In this document: positions 21,886-33,925 of the stretch, piece by piece
Layout: each line of letters starts with the position of its first letter
How positions within the stretch are numbered: position 1 is the stretch's first letter
Assembly: GCF_963169125.1 (NCBI RefSeq)
Contig: NC_084794.1
Coordinates: forward strand, 158,420,858 to 158,484,857
DNA from: Humulus lupulus
Taxonomy: Eukaryota; Streptophyta; Magnoliopsida; Rosales; Cannabaceae
Direction of reading: 5' to 3'
Length of the DNA stretch: 64,000 nucleotides
The notes under the pieces: model-generated
Seen by the model: the letters and a program-made list of their open reading frames with translations, nothing else
The model's database searches: none
What the model was told of the DNA's origin: nothing
Translations under genes and position numbers: made by a program

Positions 21886-24800
21886 TTGATAACCTTCTCT
21901 GATGACGATGCCCAGCATGTACGATTCCCACACTCCGACCTGCTGGTCGTGGACATACAAATTACCAATATGATCGTGAAAAGGGTGTTGGTTGACACAG
22001 GAAGTTTGGTTAACATCCTATACAAGTCCTCGCTGGAAAGAATGAAGTTGTACGTCAAGGACCTGGAGCCATGCAACCAAACCATTTATGGTTTTCCGGT
22101 GAAGGGTTCGCCCCAACAGGGTCGATTAAGCTTCCAGTTACGACAGGTACTACACCTGCTAATAGGACATTACTCACTACTTTCATAGTAGTTGATTGTC
22201 CTTTAGCATACAATGCTGTAATTGGGAGACCAATTCTGGTCGACCTGCGAGCCGTCACCTCGATATGGCACCTCGCCATGAAATTCCCAACAGACGCAGG
22301 GGTAGGTTGCGTATTGGGAAACCAGAGGGAAGCAAGGGAGTGCTACAACGCTTCGATCTCCAAGGCGAAGAAGGGTGTATCGAGAAATGTTCACGGGAAA
22401 GAGTTGCAAATGGCGACTAATGCTAAGCCCACTCGGGTGATAATGTCACCAAATAGGGCGTTGCCCAAAGTGAGGATAGGGATTTAGATCCTCACTTTGG
22501 GGATTTTGAGGAAGAAGTTGAGCCCATCGAGGACCTTGAAGAGGTCCAACTCGATAAAGAAAATCCCACCAGGGTTGTGAAAGTCGGTAAAAACTTAGAG
22601 ACAACAACAAAACAAGCACTGGTGGAATTTTTAAGGAGGAACCAGGAAGTCTTTGCCTGGTCACACAAAGACATGATCGGAATAGATCATACAGTCATCA
22701 GCCATGTCCTAAACATCGACAAGAGTTTTCCACCAGTACAACAAAAAAGAAGGCTGCTCAACAAAGATAGATCAAGGGCCTTAAAAGAAGAAGTCGAGAA
22801 GCTGAAGGAGAATGGGTTCATCAGGGTGGCGTTTTATCCATCGTGGGTCTCTAATCCCGTACTAGTGCCTAAGCCGAATGGCAAGTGGCGTTTTACAGAC
22901 CTAAATAAAGCCTGCCCCAAAGATTGTTTCCCACTCCCAAGGATCGACTAGCTGGTCGATGCCACTGCAGGACATGAGATCCTCTCATTCATGGATGCAT
23001 ACTCCGGGTATAATTAGATTAGTATGCATCCCCCTGATGAGGATCACACTAGCTTTCGGAATAATACAGGGCTCTACTGTTACAAAGTGATGCCCTTCGG
23101 TTTGAAAAATGCTGGTGCGACTTACCAGCGACTCGTCAACCACATGTTTAAGGAGCTGATTGGCACAAACATGGAGGTCTACATTGGCGACATGTTGATC
23201 AAGTCTAAGAAAGCAGAAGGGCATGTAAAGGATTTGCAGGAGTGCTTCAACGTCTTGAACAAATATCAGATGAAGCTAAATCCTCTTAAATGCTCTTTCG
23301 GAGTAGGCTCAGGGAAGTTCTTGGGATTTATAGTTAACTCGAGAGGAATTGAAGCCAATCCCAAGAAAATTAAAGCCTTGATCGACATGAAATCGCCAGC
23401 AAAGATTAAGGAAGTTCAAAGCTTAACCGGAAGAATTGCCACTCTTAGTAGATTCATTTCAAAGTCAACAGATAAGTGCGTCCCATTCTTTAATCTACTT
23501 AGAGGCAATAAAAAGTTTGAATGGATGGAGGAGTGCGAACAGACATTTCAAGCATTAAAAACACATATGGCACAACCACTCATCCTGACAAAGCTGGTCA
23601 ATAGAGAAACTTTGTTCATCTACCTGGCGATCACGGAATACGCTGCTAGTGTCGTTTTAGTAAGGGAAGAAGAAGGCGTGCAGAAGGTTGTTTACTATGT
23701 AAGCAAAATGTTGATTGGAGCAGAACAGCGGTACCCGCCCATCGAGAAGCTAGCCTATTGCCTAGTTTTGGCCTCCTGGAAGCTGCGGCCTTACTTTCAA
23801 GCTCATCCAATTACAGTTTTGACCGACCAGCCTCTTTGACAAGTCCTGCAAAAACCAGAGGCTGCAGGTAGATTGTTAAAATGGGCAGTAGAACTTGGGC
23901 AGTTCGATATATCTTACGTGCCACGAGCAACGATAAAAGGACAAGCCCTGGCTGACTTCATTGTAGAATTCACTGAACTTACAAATGGCGAGCAGATTGA
24001 AGAGCCTAATGAGCCTGAATGTCAATACCAAGCTCCCACGTGGAAATTATTTACAGATGGTTCTTCTAACGAGTGCCACGCTGGGGCAGGAGTGATATTG
24101 ATAACGCCAGCGGGGCATCGATTTCACTGCGCAATCAGGTTTGACTTCACTACTTCTAACAATGAGGCTAAGTGTAACGCCCTGGATAGCCAAGACAGTT
24201 ACACTGTGTGTTTATAAAGTGCCAGACTTGCTAAGCAAGTCATTTAATCGAAATCGTGTTACTGAAGCTATAAAGGAACTAGGGTTAAAATGTTTTGGTC
24301 TCAAAATCGCATTTTCATTAAGAAACATTATCTGTTTACACGGGATCCCAAAAATATAAGTTTAAAAATCGTTTACAAAAGTTATAAAGTTTAGATTCAA
24401 CAACAAGCCATATTAAGGAAAAACGAACAGTTAGGCAATCCCTGTCCTGATCCACTCCTCGACCGTGGTGATCGAGCAGCTGGCTATGTACATTCCACCC
24501 CGAAGCTCTCCATCCCAGGCTCTGTCCAACTTGCCCTTGCCTTTACCTACACCACGTAGCACCCGTGAGCCAAGGCCCAGCAAGAAAACATAACAACAGA
24601 GCATAAGCAATCAACAGACAAATCAATTTCTCACGTTGCGTCTCAAGTTCTCAAACATATAATCATTCAGTAAAACCAAGTATTCAACATACTAAACATA
24701 TCAACTCATATCATATGTCACTGCACAAATGATAACTAAGGCTAGCGCTCTCAGCCTGCTCCCTCCGTTATCCCACTGACTCTGGCCCGCTTAAACCGAG

Positions 24801-27800
24801 CTTAGTGAATATAAGTTGTCCTCGGCTACCAGTGGCCAAGCCGCGCCCTATGCGCAAATATTATGTACGGCACTCTTAGGCCGCTTTCACATGTCCCATG
24901 GCATAATACCATCATTGACACGATACAAATATCGGGAGCACTTAGTCCCATCACAAACATATAACCGGGTGTAGTTTTCTTACCTTTCAATTCACTAGCT
25001 TTGATCCCTCGACTCCTTGAGCACGATCCCCCTCGAGCCCTAGCACTCACCTAAACACAATCATAGGCCAAAGTCATCATTAATCCTCAAGTCCAAAACC
25101 TAGCCTCGGGGCTAATCCCGAGCCCCCGGGAAGTCCTAGTTCCACCAAACAAGGTGGTGGAATCAAACCCCAAACACTTGGTCAAAAACCCTTGAAAATA
25201 ACCCTAAAATCCTCTTCAGAAGGCAGGGTAGCGCTACAGCGCTCATGGGAGGGCGCTACAAACAGAAGAAAAATCCCCTCAGCACTCATGGCCTAGCGCT
25301 ACAGCGCCCAAAGGCTAGCGTTGTAGCGCTAGTCACAGACAGACCAGCATTAGTTTTCCCTTCCTGCGATTTCCTCGAACCAACCTCAACCAAAACTCTT
25401 CCAAATCTTTCCCAACCTCAAAAACAACCTTATGACCATAATCCACTCATCCCAAGCACCCCAAATACCTAGAACTCAAGCACATGCATCCCCAAACTCA
25501 AAATTCACCATAGCCACTTCTAGACAATAAAACTCAGCAGAAACCAGTTGAACATCAAAGTTAGAGCTTAGAATTTATACCTTTGATGGGATTTCGACCA
25601 CAAGTTGCCTCTAGACTTCCTTGTCTTGCTCCTCCTCAGCCTTAGGCCTGAATTCCCTAAAGTTTCCATCCAATTCAACTTAAACACCATAGCTCAAAAA
25701 CCAGAAACAGAAACTGAAGAACTCTAAAGTCTTACCTCAAGTGTTAGTGACCTCTTGCTAAACCTCTGCCAATTCCTCAATCCTAGCTTAGGATCCTTGA
25801 TGTTCAGTCTATCCCAGCTCTCCTCTGAGCTTTGCTCCAGAAATCCTCAAGAAATTGATGAAGGAAGCTTAAACCGACCTTAGAAAACTCTCTTTGTTTT
25901 TCTCCCTTTCTTTTCCTTCCTTTTCCTTCTTTTTCAGACTTCTACACTTCTCTACAATTTCCACTAACATAAAGTCTCAGTAATTCCCATATTTAGAAAG
26001 CCAAATGACCCTAATTCCCTCCCCTTTATTCCTAACCCTTTAATCCACTTAAGGACATTCTAGTCATTTTACCCCAATTCCCGCTAACTCCTCGAGTGTC
26101 TCTAATATTTCCCGCTTAACTCCCAATACCTAATTAATCACCAATAATACTCCTCAAGGTCAAGATAGACTCCAATATATTCGCTAAATTCCCATTTGTA
26201 CCCCTAAGCTCACCCCGAGCCGGGTATAAATCCCCGCCATGACTTTTTCGCTACTTTGCTCGCTAGGATCGTCTCGAGTCACAGATCACAGATATATCCA
26301 CATAATAATGTGGTCTCGACAATTATCACATATATCAATACAGTTATGCCCATAATGGCCAAAATTACGATTATGCCCTTCTAACCTAATCGGGGCCTAC
26401 ATGCATACTAATACACATATTCATGCATCTCAAATATTCAAATAGTCATATAACATGGTTTAAATCATAATCATGCATCTTAATCATTAAAGTCACACAT
26501 GATTCCCATTATGCCCTCCAGGCACGCTAATCAAGGCCCTTTAGCCTTATTAGCGAATTTGGGTCGTTACACTAAGTATGAAGCACTACTCGCCGGATTG
26601 TGGTTAGCCAGGGACATGAATATAAAAGTGCTTGACATCTATAGTGATTCTCAGCTGGTGGTGAATCAAGTCATGGGAGAATACCAGGCGCGAGGTTTAA
26701 AGATGGTTGCCTATCTGAACAAAACAAAAGATCTATTGGCTCAGTTTGACAAATATAGTCTCCAGCAAGTACCTCACGATCATAATTCCAATGCGGATGC
26801 TTTGGCCAAATTAGCAAGTGCGAAGGATGCTGATACTCTGAATATAGTGCCAGTTGAGCGGCTAACAATGCCAAGCATCCAAACAGAGGAGACCGCTATG
26901 GTGATCCAGATGACGGATGCATGGATGACACCATATATAGAGTATCTAACGCAAGGCATATTACCAACGGACAGAAACAAAACCAGGACCCTTCAGCGAC
27001 GGGCTGCTAGGTATATCCTGGTTGATGGAATCTTGTACCGCAGGAGATATTCAATGCCACTCCTCAGGTGTATTTCGAAAGAGAAGGCCAAAGAGTTGAT
27101 GAAAGAGGTACATGAAGGCTTTTGTGGAGACCACGCTGGGGGGCAAAGCTTGTAAAAAAAGATACTGAGGCAAGGATACTTTTGGCCCACAATGAATGAA
27201 GATTCAATGGAGTTTGTACGGAGGTGCGAAAAATGCCAGAGGTTCTCCAAAATCCCACGAGCAACTCCTAATGAGCTTAAACAGATGCAAAGATCGTGCC
27301 TGTTTGCAGTTTGGGGCATAGATTTGATCGAATCCTTGCCCACAGGGAAGGGTGGCGTCAAGTATGCCGTAGTTGTCATCGACTATTTCACTAAATGAGC
27401 CGAAGCCAAGCCATAACGACCAAGAAGGTCCTGGATTTTGTGATCAAGAACATCATTTGTTTCTATGGATTGCCAAGGAAGATCATCTCAGATAACGACA
27501 CCCAGTTCGATAGTGATTTATTCACGGATTTTTGCGAACGACACGACATTATCAAGAGCTTTTCTTCAGTCGCTCATCCCCAAGAAAATGGACAAGTTGA
27601 AGCAGTCAATAAAATGCTGAAGGATATACTGAAGAAAAGACTAGAAGAAGCTAAAGGGGCGTGGCCAGAACAATTGCCTGAAGTACTTTTGGTCGTACAG
27701 AACTTCCCACCGAACAGCAACGGGTCATACTCCATTCTCTTTGGCTTATGGATATGAGGCTATGTTGCCTGTTTAGTTAGATCTGCCTTCGCATCACAGA

Positions 27801-28148
27801 ATAACGTACGAACAAGGCTCAAACAGCCAACTATTGATGGAATCCCTCGACCTAGTCGATGAGAAAAGTGAGCAAGCCCAACTCCGAGTAGCGGCGTACC
27901 AGCAAAAAGTCGCCCGATATTTCAACTCTAAAGTGCGAGAAAGAAAGTTCAATGTTGGAGATCTTGTACTCTGAAGAGTTTTTCTATACACTCACGACCA
28001 AGCTGCTGGAGTACTCGGACCTAATTGGGAAAGGTCGTACCAGATTGAAGAAGTCCTTCACCCAGGCACCTATAAACTTGCTCGCTTAAACGAAGATCTT
28101 GTTCCTCACTATTGGAATGGAGAACACCTGCGCAAGTACTATCAATAA
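21886..28148 (+). pseudogene. Gypsy-1 pol (PR-RT-RH-aRH-INT), decayed and interrupted
   Basis: Protease VLVDTGSLVNILY at ~21985. RT begins at ~22690 and lacks about four residues after NGKWR (TCVD in the relatives). The catalytic box reads YIGD instead of YVDD (~23180), so RT would be dead. First RNase H ~23590-23960; second RNase H starts at ~24050 (LFTDGSSNE) and is split at 24172 by the solo LTR-A, resuming at 26577 (EALLAGLWLARDM). Integrase zinc motif ~27110-27240, core SDNDTQFDSDLF ~27490 and GQVEAVN ~27590; the frame then shifts near 27690. The family end RKYYQ-stop is at 28148. Stops include TAG 22949. Confidence 0.88.
24173..26571 (-). mobile_element. Solo LTR-A (2399 bp) inside Gypsy-1 pol
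   Basis: Ends are TGTAACGCCC and GGGTCGTTACA with a 7-bp perfect terminal inverted repeat (TGTAACG/CGTTACA). A perfect TSD CTAAG flanks it at 24168-24172 and 26572-26576. Removing it and one TSD rejoins NNEAK to YEALLAG in the second RNase H. It is antisense to Gypsy-1. Its right end in reverse matches 15627 onward and its left end in reverse matches element B's LTR at 6235-6757. 25220-25340 carries several GTAGCGCTACAGCGC motifs. Confidence 0.93.
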
Positions 28149-28474
28149 ACAATTCTTCTTAAAAGAATTGGCTTGTATTAATTTTACTTTTTACAAGTTT
28201 TGAAAAAGGGTTGGTCATTTTATGTGACCGATCGCTTATAAGTGTAAGATCTTATTGATCACTCGTACAGCATGTTTCGTCCATTTATTACGAGAAATAT
28301 AAGGGATTGTGCGCAGCCAATCATTTCTTGCCAATTATTGTATTTATTACAAGTATTTGCTCATTACATGTGTTGTTTTGTTGTATTACAATTTCAATTA
28401 TTTTGCTCCGAGCAGTATTTTTCAAACAGGTTTTGGTCAAGGCAAGTGACCAAGGACCTAAAGCTCCTCGATCA

Positions 28475-28720
28475 CTTGGAGGCATATAAGGTACAAGTAA
28501 GCAAAGCATATCATCAAAAGGTATGTAAACACATGAGCAAAATAAGTGAAAGCATGCTAGGGTACTTAGAGTATTTTTTCAAAATTTTGTATTTTGTTAA
28601 ATCAAACCAAAGTACTATGCTAAATTCAGTCACGCGAACAGATGTTATAATAAAATGAACATGTATTATAATATCAAAAACGAATTACTTTACACCGCGA
28701 GCAGTACTGCTCGGATGTAA
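28475..28720 (+). promoter_or_regulatory. Gypsy-1 post-integrase PPT-like tract and hairpin
   Basis: CTTGGAGGCA at 28475-28484 is the diverged counterpart of CTTGGGGGGCA in Gypsy-2 (42536) and Gypsy-3 (53798 minus). A 31-bp imperfect palindrome at 28690-28720 has a perfect 16-bp core, CGAGCAGTACTGCTCG (28698-28713). A smaller one lies at 28781-28798 (CACGACC / GGTCGTG). Both palindromes are between the pol stop and the end of the antisense gene. Function unknown. Confidence 0.5.
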
Positions 28721-28832
28721 TTGTCTAATTAAAAGGAAAATAGCTGCCCACGCAACAATAAAAAATTAATGTCTTCACATCACGACCAGTAGGTCGTGTA
28801 ATTAAAAGATTAAAATATAAAAAGGAAAAAGA

Positions 28833-31513
28833 CTAAGAGGCTAGAGGGTCTTGAGGAGCGTCCTGGTCGATAGCTGCGCCGACTTCATTGTCTGCACCAT
28901 CTATCCCTGTTGCCAGAGAGATCTCTAGGGAAGCAGGAACTTTATCCCTCTCTTCTTCCTCCAAGCGAATGGCACACCGAGACATTAGAGTCTGCCTCAG
29001 GCGTTCTAACAAAAAGTTGAAGTTAGCTTTCCGGTTGTGCTTCCAGAACTCGTAGAAACAAAGATGAGTGGCTTCCTTGTACTTCTCCAAGTTCTTGGCT
29101 TCAAGTTCCTTAAGCTCCTTAACGCACTTTTCAAGCTCCTCCGTCTCCTGCCTGCTCGCAATCAAATCAAGCTCGAGCTGTACGAATTATTGGTAGTTGA
29201 GTTTGGCGCTTTCCCTGAATTTTTCTTTGTCTTCGTTGAATTCTTCAGGCCGTCTCGAACCTCCAGCAACTCCTCGGTCAGAGTGGCTGTTTGCTCGAGC
29301 AGTTCCTCTTTCTGCTTAGATAGCTCCGTACTCTTCTCAAGCAGCTCGTCGTTCTGTTTAGTTAGCTCATTGTTCTTCTCAAGCAACTCAGTGTTTTTCC
29401 CTTCGAGCGCTTTCTTAGCCTTAGCAAGCCTGGTGTCAAAATTTTTGGCCCGGGACACCATCGCCCCTACACGGCACAAGCCAGCGGTCATGGTCAGTAA
29501 TCCCTACAATCAGATGAAAAAGGGTAAGGCGATGGCAGAAAACCAAAAATAAATTATTCAGCATCAGGAGGTAACTTACGTTAACTATCTCATTTAGCCC
29601 TCGGTTGAGTATTTGGTCAGGCTCCATAGAAATGGTTTCGGTAATGGCCTCTTGGCTACGTTTATGTTTGGAGAGCTTGTATATCCTCTCCCTGGCTGAG
29701 CTGACCACGATGCTGGATAGGGAGCCTTCGGGCTGAGTGCAATGTGTTTGGCTGGTAGGAACCTAAGGAGTAGGGTGTTGGTCGACAGATGTTGAAGGAG
29801 TGGAATGCTGGTCGACTGGAGGAGTTGAGGCCGGCTGCTCGAGTGGCGATGGAGGTGGTGTGTTCTCCTTCGAAGGGACAGTGGCTGGAGGGTCCTCGGT
29901 GCGGGCCTTCTTTGAGGCGGTTTTACTGCTCTCCCCTCGAGACCTCTTGCTGTCCTTCTTCTTGCCAAAAAATGCAGCGACAGCCTTGTAATGCCCGAAC
30001 ACTTCTTCAGATGATATATCTGCACAAAAGGAAACAACACGAGCAGTGAGACAAGATATATATACGGGGCTATAAATGAAAGTAAAGAGATTATAAGTAA
30101 AGTACCTGCGCTACAACTACTGGTCGCTACATTACTTACTAAACTACTTGCTGCTTGGAAGAAATCTGAACTTAAGATTGGAGTATACTTAAAGTTGCCA
30201 TCCCCGTCAAATAAGTGACAGGGAATTGGCAAACTATCTAAGAGCGAAAGATCAGTACCGTTCCCATCTGAAGATTCGTCGATGGGAGCGGGGGGTTCAT
30301 TGGCCTTCTTTCTTCCTTTTCCCTTTGGGGCAGGGGAGCAGCAGCCCGCGGAGTGCTGGAAGGTTCCCTGATTGTTACTCCAGTGGCCCTCCTCGGAAGG
30401 GGTTGTTCCACATTTAGGTGCTGCTCAGGAACCTCTCCGCCAGTAGCACTCCCCGCTGTTGACTCCCTCACATCTTGATGAGGGCCAAATGGCCAACCAG
30501 CCTAAGGTTAGCCTCTGTGACCAGATGCTTAACGCTTTTCTCCACATCAGTCATACTGGTCAAGAGGGCTGATCTTAACTCCATGTCTGGAGTGGGGTCT
30601 GGTCGCAACCATGGGCCTGGAAGGCACTAAAAATCTAAGAAAGTGTAGAGAAAAAATTAAAGAAAGATTAACGACCAGTGGTTTAAAGGCGTTACCTCCT
30701 TGAGTGAAGGCCAGGTTGTTCACGACCATGTCAGTTGTAAGGAAATACTCTTGATAGTACCTCCCCACGTTCGATATGTGAGTGGTGTCGGACAGGAAAG
30801 TGTGCCCTATTTCCTGATGACAAAAGTGAAAGAACCCTGTGCTTTCTTGGTTGGGGTTAGACTTGAGGTCGAACATATAATTAACCTCATGGGGTGATGG
30901 CACAGGCCATTTTTTGTGGCTATAAAGGATATAGAGTGATGCAAGCATTCTATATCCATTGGGGGTTATTTGGAAAGGGGCGACCTCGAAGTAGTTGGCC
31001 ACTCCTTGGAAAAAAGGATGAAGAGGCAAGGTAGCCCGTGCCTCAATATGGTACCTCGACCAGGCACTGAAAGTGCCTCCAGGAAAGTTCGCCCGTTGGT
31101 CTTGATTGGGTCGGACTAGTGTCACCCCCGGGAGTCCATATTTCCTAATATAGTTGGCGATCATCCTGATGTCACCCGGCTTTCAGGTACAACATACCAT
31201 TCAACATCTGGTTGAATGACATTCGGGGTTGAGCATGAATTTCGATATTTGGGTCAGGAATATTTTCTGCTCGACCACTGGTCGAGGAAATTTTAGCCTG
31301 AGGAGCATGTTGATTTGAAGAATTGGGAGTTTTCTTTTTTTGGGCTTTAGATTTTGCTTGACCCATATTTTGAACGAAGGTCGATGGAGTGTTTAAAGTG
31401 GCGTGAGAAAAGGGAATTTCAAGTATTAGCAACAACGGTTGCTCCTCGTCCTCAAGAAGCTGAGCTAGTAAGTCGTCGTCGATGGGTCTTTCTCCTCCCC
31501 ACGGATCTTGCAT
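28833..31513 (-). pseudogene. Gypsy-1 antisense gene (4 coding exons), decayed
   Basis: Predicted coding exons on minus: 31513-30696, 30616-30106, 30019-29580 and 29503-28833, all with GT-AG borders at places homologous to Gypsy-3. Exon 1 starts MQDPWGGERPIDDDLLAQLL. It holds a globular domain (LPLHPFFQGVANYF, APFQITPNGYRMLASL) resembling the plant 'putative gypsy type transposon' family (Pfam PF04195), from memory of that family. Exon 3 is Lys/Ser/Pro-rich with a NLS-like KKKDSKRSRGESSK. Exon 4 is a long coiled coil (ELLEKNNELTKQNDELLEKS) ending in LCFYEFWKHNRKANF. Frameshifts near 31195, 31160 and 29165 disable it. Role unknown. Confidence 0.75.
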
Positions 31514-32144
31514 GAAAAGTTGCGAGCAGAGAAAGGGGGAGGTAAGACATAAAGCTTAAAAGCTTGTGTTGAGAGTTGGAATAACGTTGCTCGCGTATAA
31601 AAATTAAGTTTTTATACGACAAGCAACATTCTAACAAAAACATTAAGTTCTATACAAGCAGTTTGAAAAACAGATTGAAAAGCGGAAGTGAAAAGTTTTT
31701 TCGACTCTGAAGGGGAAGGAAAAAACCCAGTTTTTCAACTAGCTTAAAAATCAAATTTTTACTTCGATTTTACGCCCTAAATCTACAATCTCGACTACCA
31801 AACTAGCTCCTAACTTCTACAGAACGTTATTCGCTATCCTACCAAGCATCTATCAGTATACCCATTATCCTAAAATAGTTTCGGCCAAGAGCAGTTAAGA
31901 GCACAAATATAAATACATAAAAATCAGTTTTGCATGGCATCTCAAACATCCAAGGGGTTCATAAAACTTACTTGGATGAAAAGAGGGGTCTGAAACGAAG
32001 CAGCTTTGAGCGTCTGAGCAAAGGATCCTTAGAACAGCGATGGAATCTTTTCAAGTTTTCTGGGCTTTGAAAGTCGAGGTTCTTGGGAGTTCTTGACGAG
32101 AAAAAGGCAAGTGAAAAGTAAAAGTAAAAAAAAATGAATTTGGG

Positions 32145-32158
32145 GTATTATATATAGT
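32145..32158 (-). promoter_or_regulatory. TATA-like box of the Gypsy-1 antisense gene
   Basis: The minus strand reads CTATATATAATACC. It lies ~630 nt upstream of the antisense ATG. A donor-like AA|GTAAGT at 31971 would begin a 5'-UTR intron about 145 nt past the expected start. The equivalent acceptor near 31520 reads GCAAC where Gypsy-3 has GCAG, so it may be lost. Placement parallels Gypsy-2 and Gypsy-3. Confidence 0.5.
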
Positions 32159-32373
32159 GACTGCGACACGTTAAAAGAGGTAATCATGAGTTACTTTTTC
32201 TAAGCATGGGGAAGTGAAATAGCCTTTGGACACATTCTTGGGAAACCGAAAAGACTTGATTAGACATGATTGGTCACCTTTTTCGAGAAAGCATGGGTGG
32301 TTCTGACAGATTTTGTCGGGTATTGGAAGAGTCAGTTTCCTAAGTTTACTTATTGCTGGTCGCAATAAATAAA

Positions 32374-32386
32374 ATTGGGGGGCAAA
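32374..32386 (+). other. Gypsy-1 polypurine tract
   Basis: ATTGGGGGGCAAA directly abuts the 3' LTR start TGTTTACCC. It is the standard site for plus-strand DNA priming. Confidence 0.9.
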
Positions 32387-33027
32387 TGTTTACCCAAAAA
32401 ACGGTTGTTGATGACGTGGCGATAATTTCTTACACGTGGTTGACACGTGGAAAAAGTATTGCTCGACTATCGACCAGAAGCACACCACATCGTCAGGGTT
32501 AATTTTTGATACGACTAGGCTGGTCATATAATTTAAGTCATTTCCTTCTTAAGCTGTAATCTTATAATAACTGCGTTGAATATTTCTTTATTATTATCTT
32601 GATACGCGATTATTAAGGAAAGATAGGACACGTTGGCTTGTGTAACCCTCCTTATGCATGAAATAACACGTTGGCTGGTCATATAAATATGCATGAAATA
32701 GCTCAAGGAAGGGACTTTTGAACTTTTGATTCTGGAATCTTTGTGCTAAATATTGAGAGAAAAGAGAACTATAGTGAATTGTACATCGTCTGATTGTAAT
32801 ACATTCAGGGTTTGTGAAACTCAAAGAACCCTAGTTCTTTTATCACTGCTTTGAGATTCAATAATAACAGTATCACTAAGTGGACGTAGGTCATTACCAT
32901 TCTTTTGGGCCGAACCACTATAATTCCTTGGTGTTTTCTTTCTTTCTATTAGATCATTTTTCTCATTCTTGCTTTATACTTTGTCTTACATTTGACTCCG
33001 TGTCGTTGGCCAAATCGAGGGTCAACA
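32387..33027 (+). repeat. Gypsy-1 3' LTR (641 bp)
   Basis: Matches 18870-19487 with roughly 27 substitutions by eye, plus an extra segment around 32653-32680 that duplicates ATGCATGAAATA and ACACGTTGGCT. Followed by the TSD GTAAT. Confidence 0.95.
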
Positions 33028-33168
33028 GTAATGTATTTCTCGCTCGAACAAGAGGTAAGAAAACTGCACTCAGTTAGGTGGTTAAGTTCGGACTAAGTGT
33101 TCCCTAAATTTGTATACATTTCTGTATAATTGTGATATGTGATTGTATTGGGACTAAGAGTTCACTAT

Positions 33169-33925
33169 TGTTGACGCGGTTCTTCGCCAACAGATAATTA
33201 AGAAAAGAAGAGAAAGGGATTAGTGCTAATGTTGAACCGTAACAGATATATGATCTTAGAAATGAAATGGTGACTCAAGACACGTTTTTTAAGTGGTTCA
33301 AAGGTTAAAATCCTTCTACTCCACTAGTCAGTATTATTGCTATATATACTGGATATTTGATTACATGGTATTTCTTACAAGAGAGAATCCAACCCTTATC
33401 AACTCCCAGGGTCTCCATATTTATAGGAGAAGGCACCTGGGAGTTGGTAAGAAGGTCATCCCGTGACCTTCTTACCTATCATATCAACTCTGTGACAATC
33501 ATGATTAATTCCTAAACCTGACACATAAGTGTGGTCAAATCAATAGGTAAGGAGGTAATGGGCCGCACGGCCCAACCCAGTTGTGGGTGTCTGAATACGC
33601 ACATTCCTGCTGCGTGTCCGAGAAGTCAGGGGCATATCAGACACGTGATGTCTGATATATGCACGTTTACCTTGCGTGTGTTGACTTTACAAAGGGTCAT
33701 AGCCTCCATATCCAGCTCGTACCACGAGCTGGATACTTAACTCGACCTTCGGCCTCCAGAGCCGGACTCAGTTCTTAGGATATCTTGGCGAACCCTTGGG
33801 TTACCTCGAGCTAAGGAGGTACAACCTTATGACGGAAGCTCCGGTTTTGGGGATGTCCACGAGATAATCATGATTAGGCCGCAGCTCAGCTCGCTAATCA
33901 GCCCGTGGGAAAATCAAGGCGTACA
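33169..33925 (-). mobile_element. Solo Gypsy-2-family LTR (757 bp)
   Basis: TGTTGACGCGG...AAGGCGTACA, the reverse of the Gypsy-2 LTR. Flanks ACTAT (33164-33168) and CCTAT (33926-33930) form a TSD with one mismatch. It preserves two inverted repeats better than the full-length copy: 13-bp arms GGTAAGAAGGTCA / TGACCTTCTTACC (33446-33476) and 12-bp arms TATCCAGCTCGT / ACGAGCTGGATA (33709-33735). Confidence 0.92.

Larger units (their letters stand above)
18870..33027 (+). mobile_element. Gypsy-1: full-length Tat-lineage Ty3/gypsy element with antisense gene
   Basis: LTRs at 18870-19487 and 32387-33027, PBS at 19491, PPT ending 32386, and a perfect TSD GTAAT at 18865-18869 and 33028-33032. Internal order: gag, PR-RT-RH-second RH-INT on plus, then an antisense multi-exon gene on minus. 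A second RNase H with DGSSNE and SDSQLVVNQV motifs is the Tat-lineage hallmark. A 2.4 kb solo LTR-A sits inside that second RNase H. By-eye LTR divergence is about 4%, the oldest of the three full-length copies. All coding regions carry stops or shifts. Confidence 0.95.
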
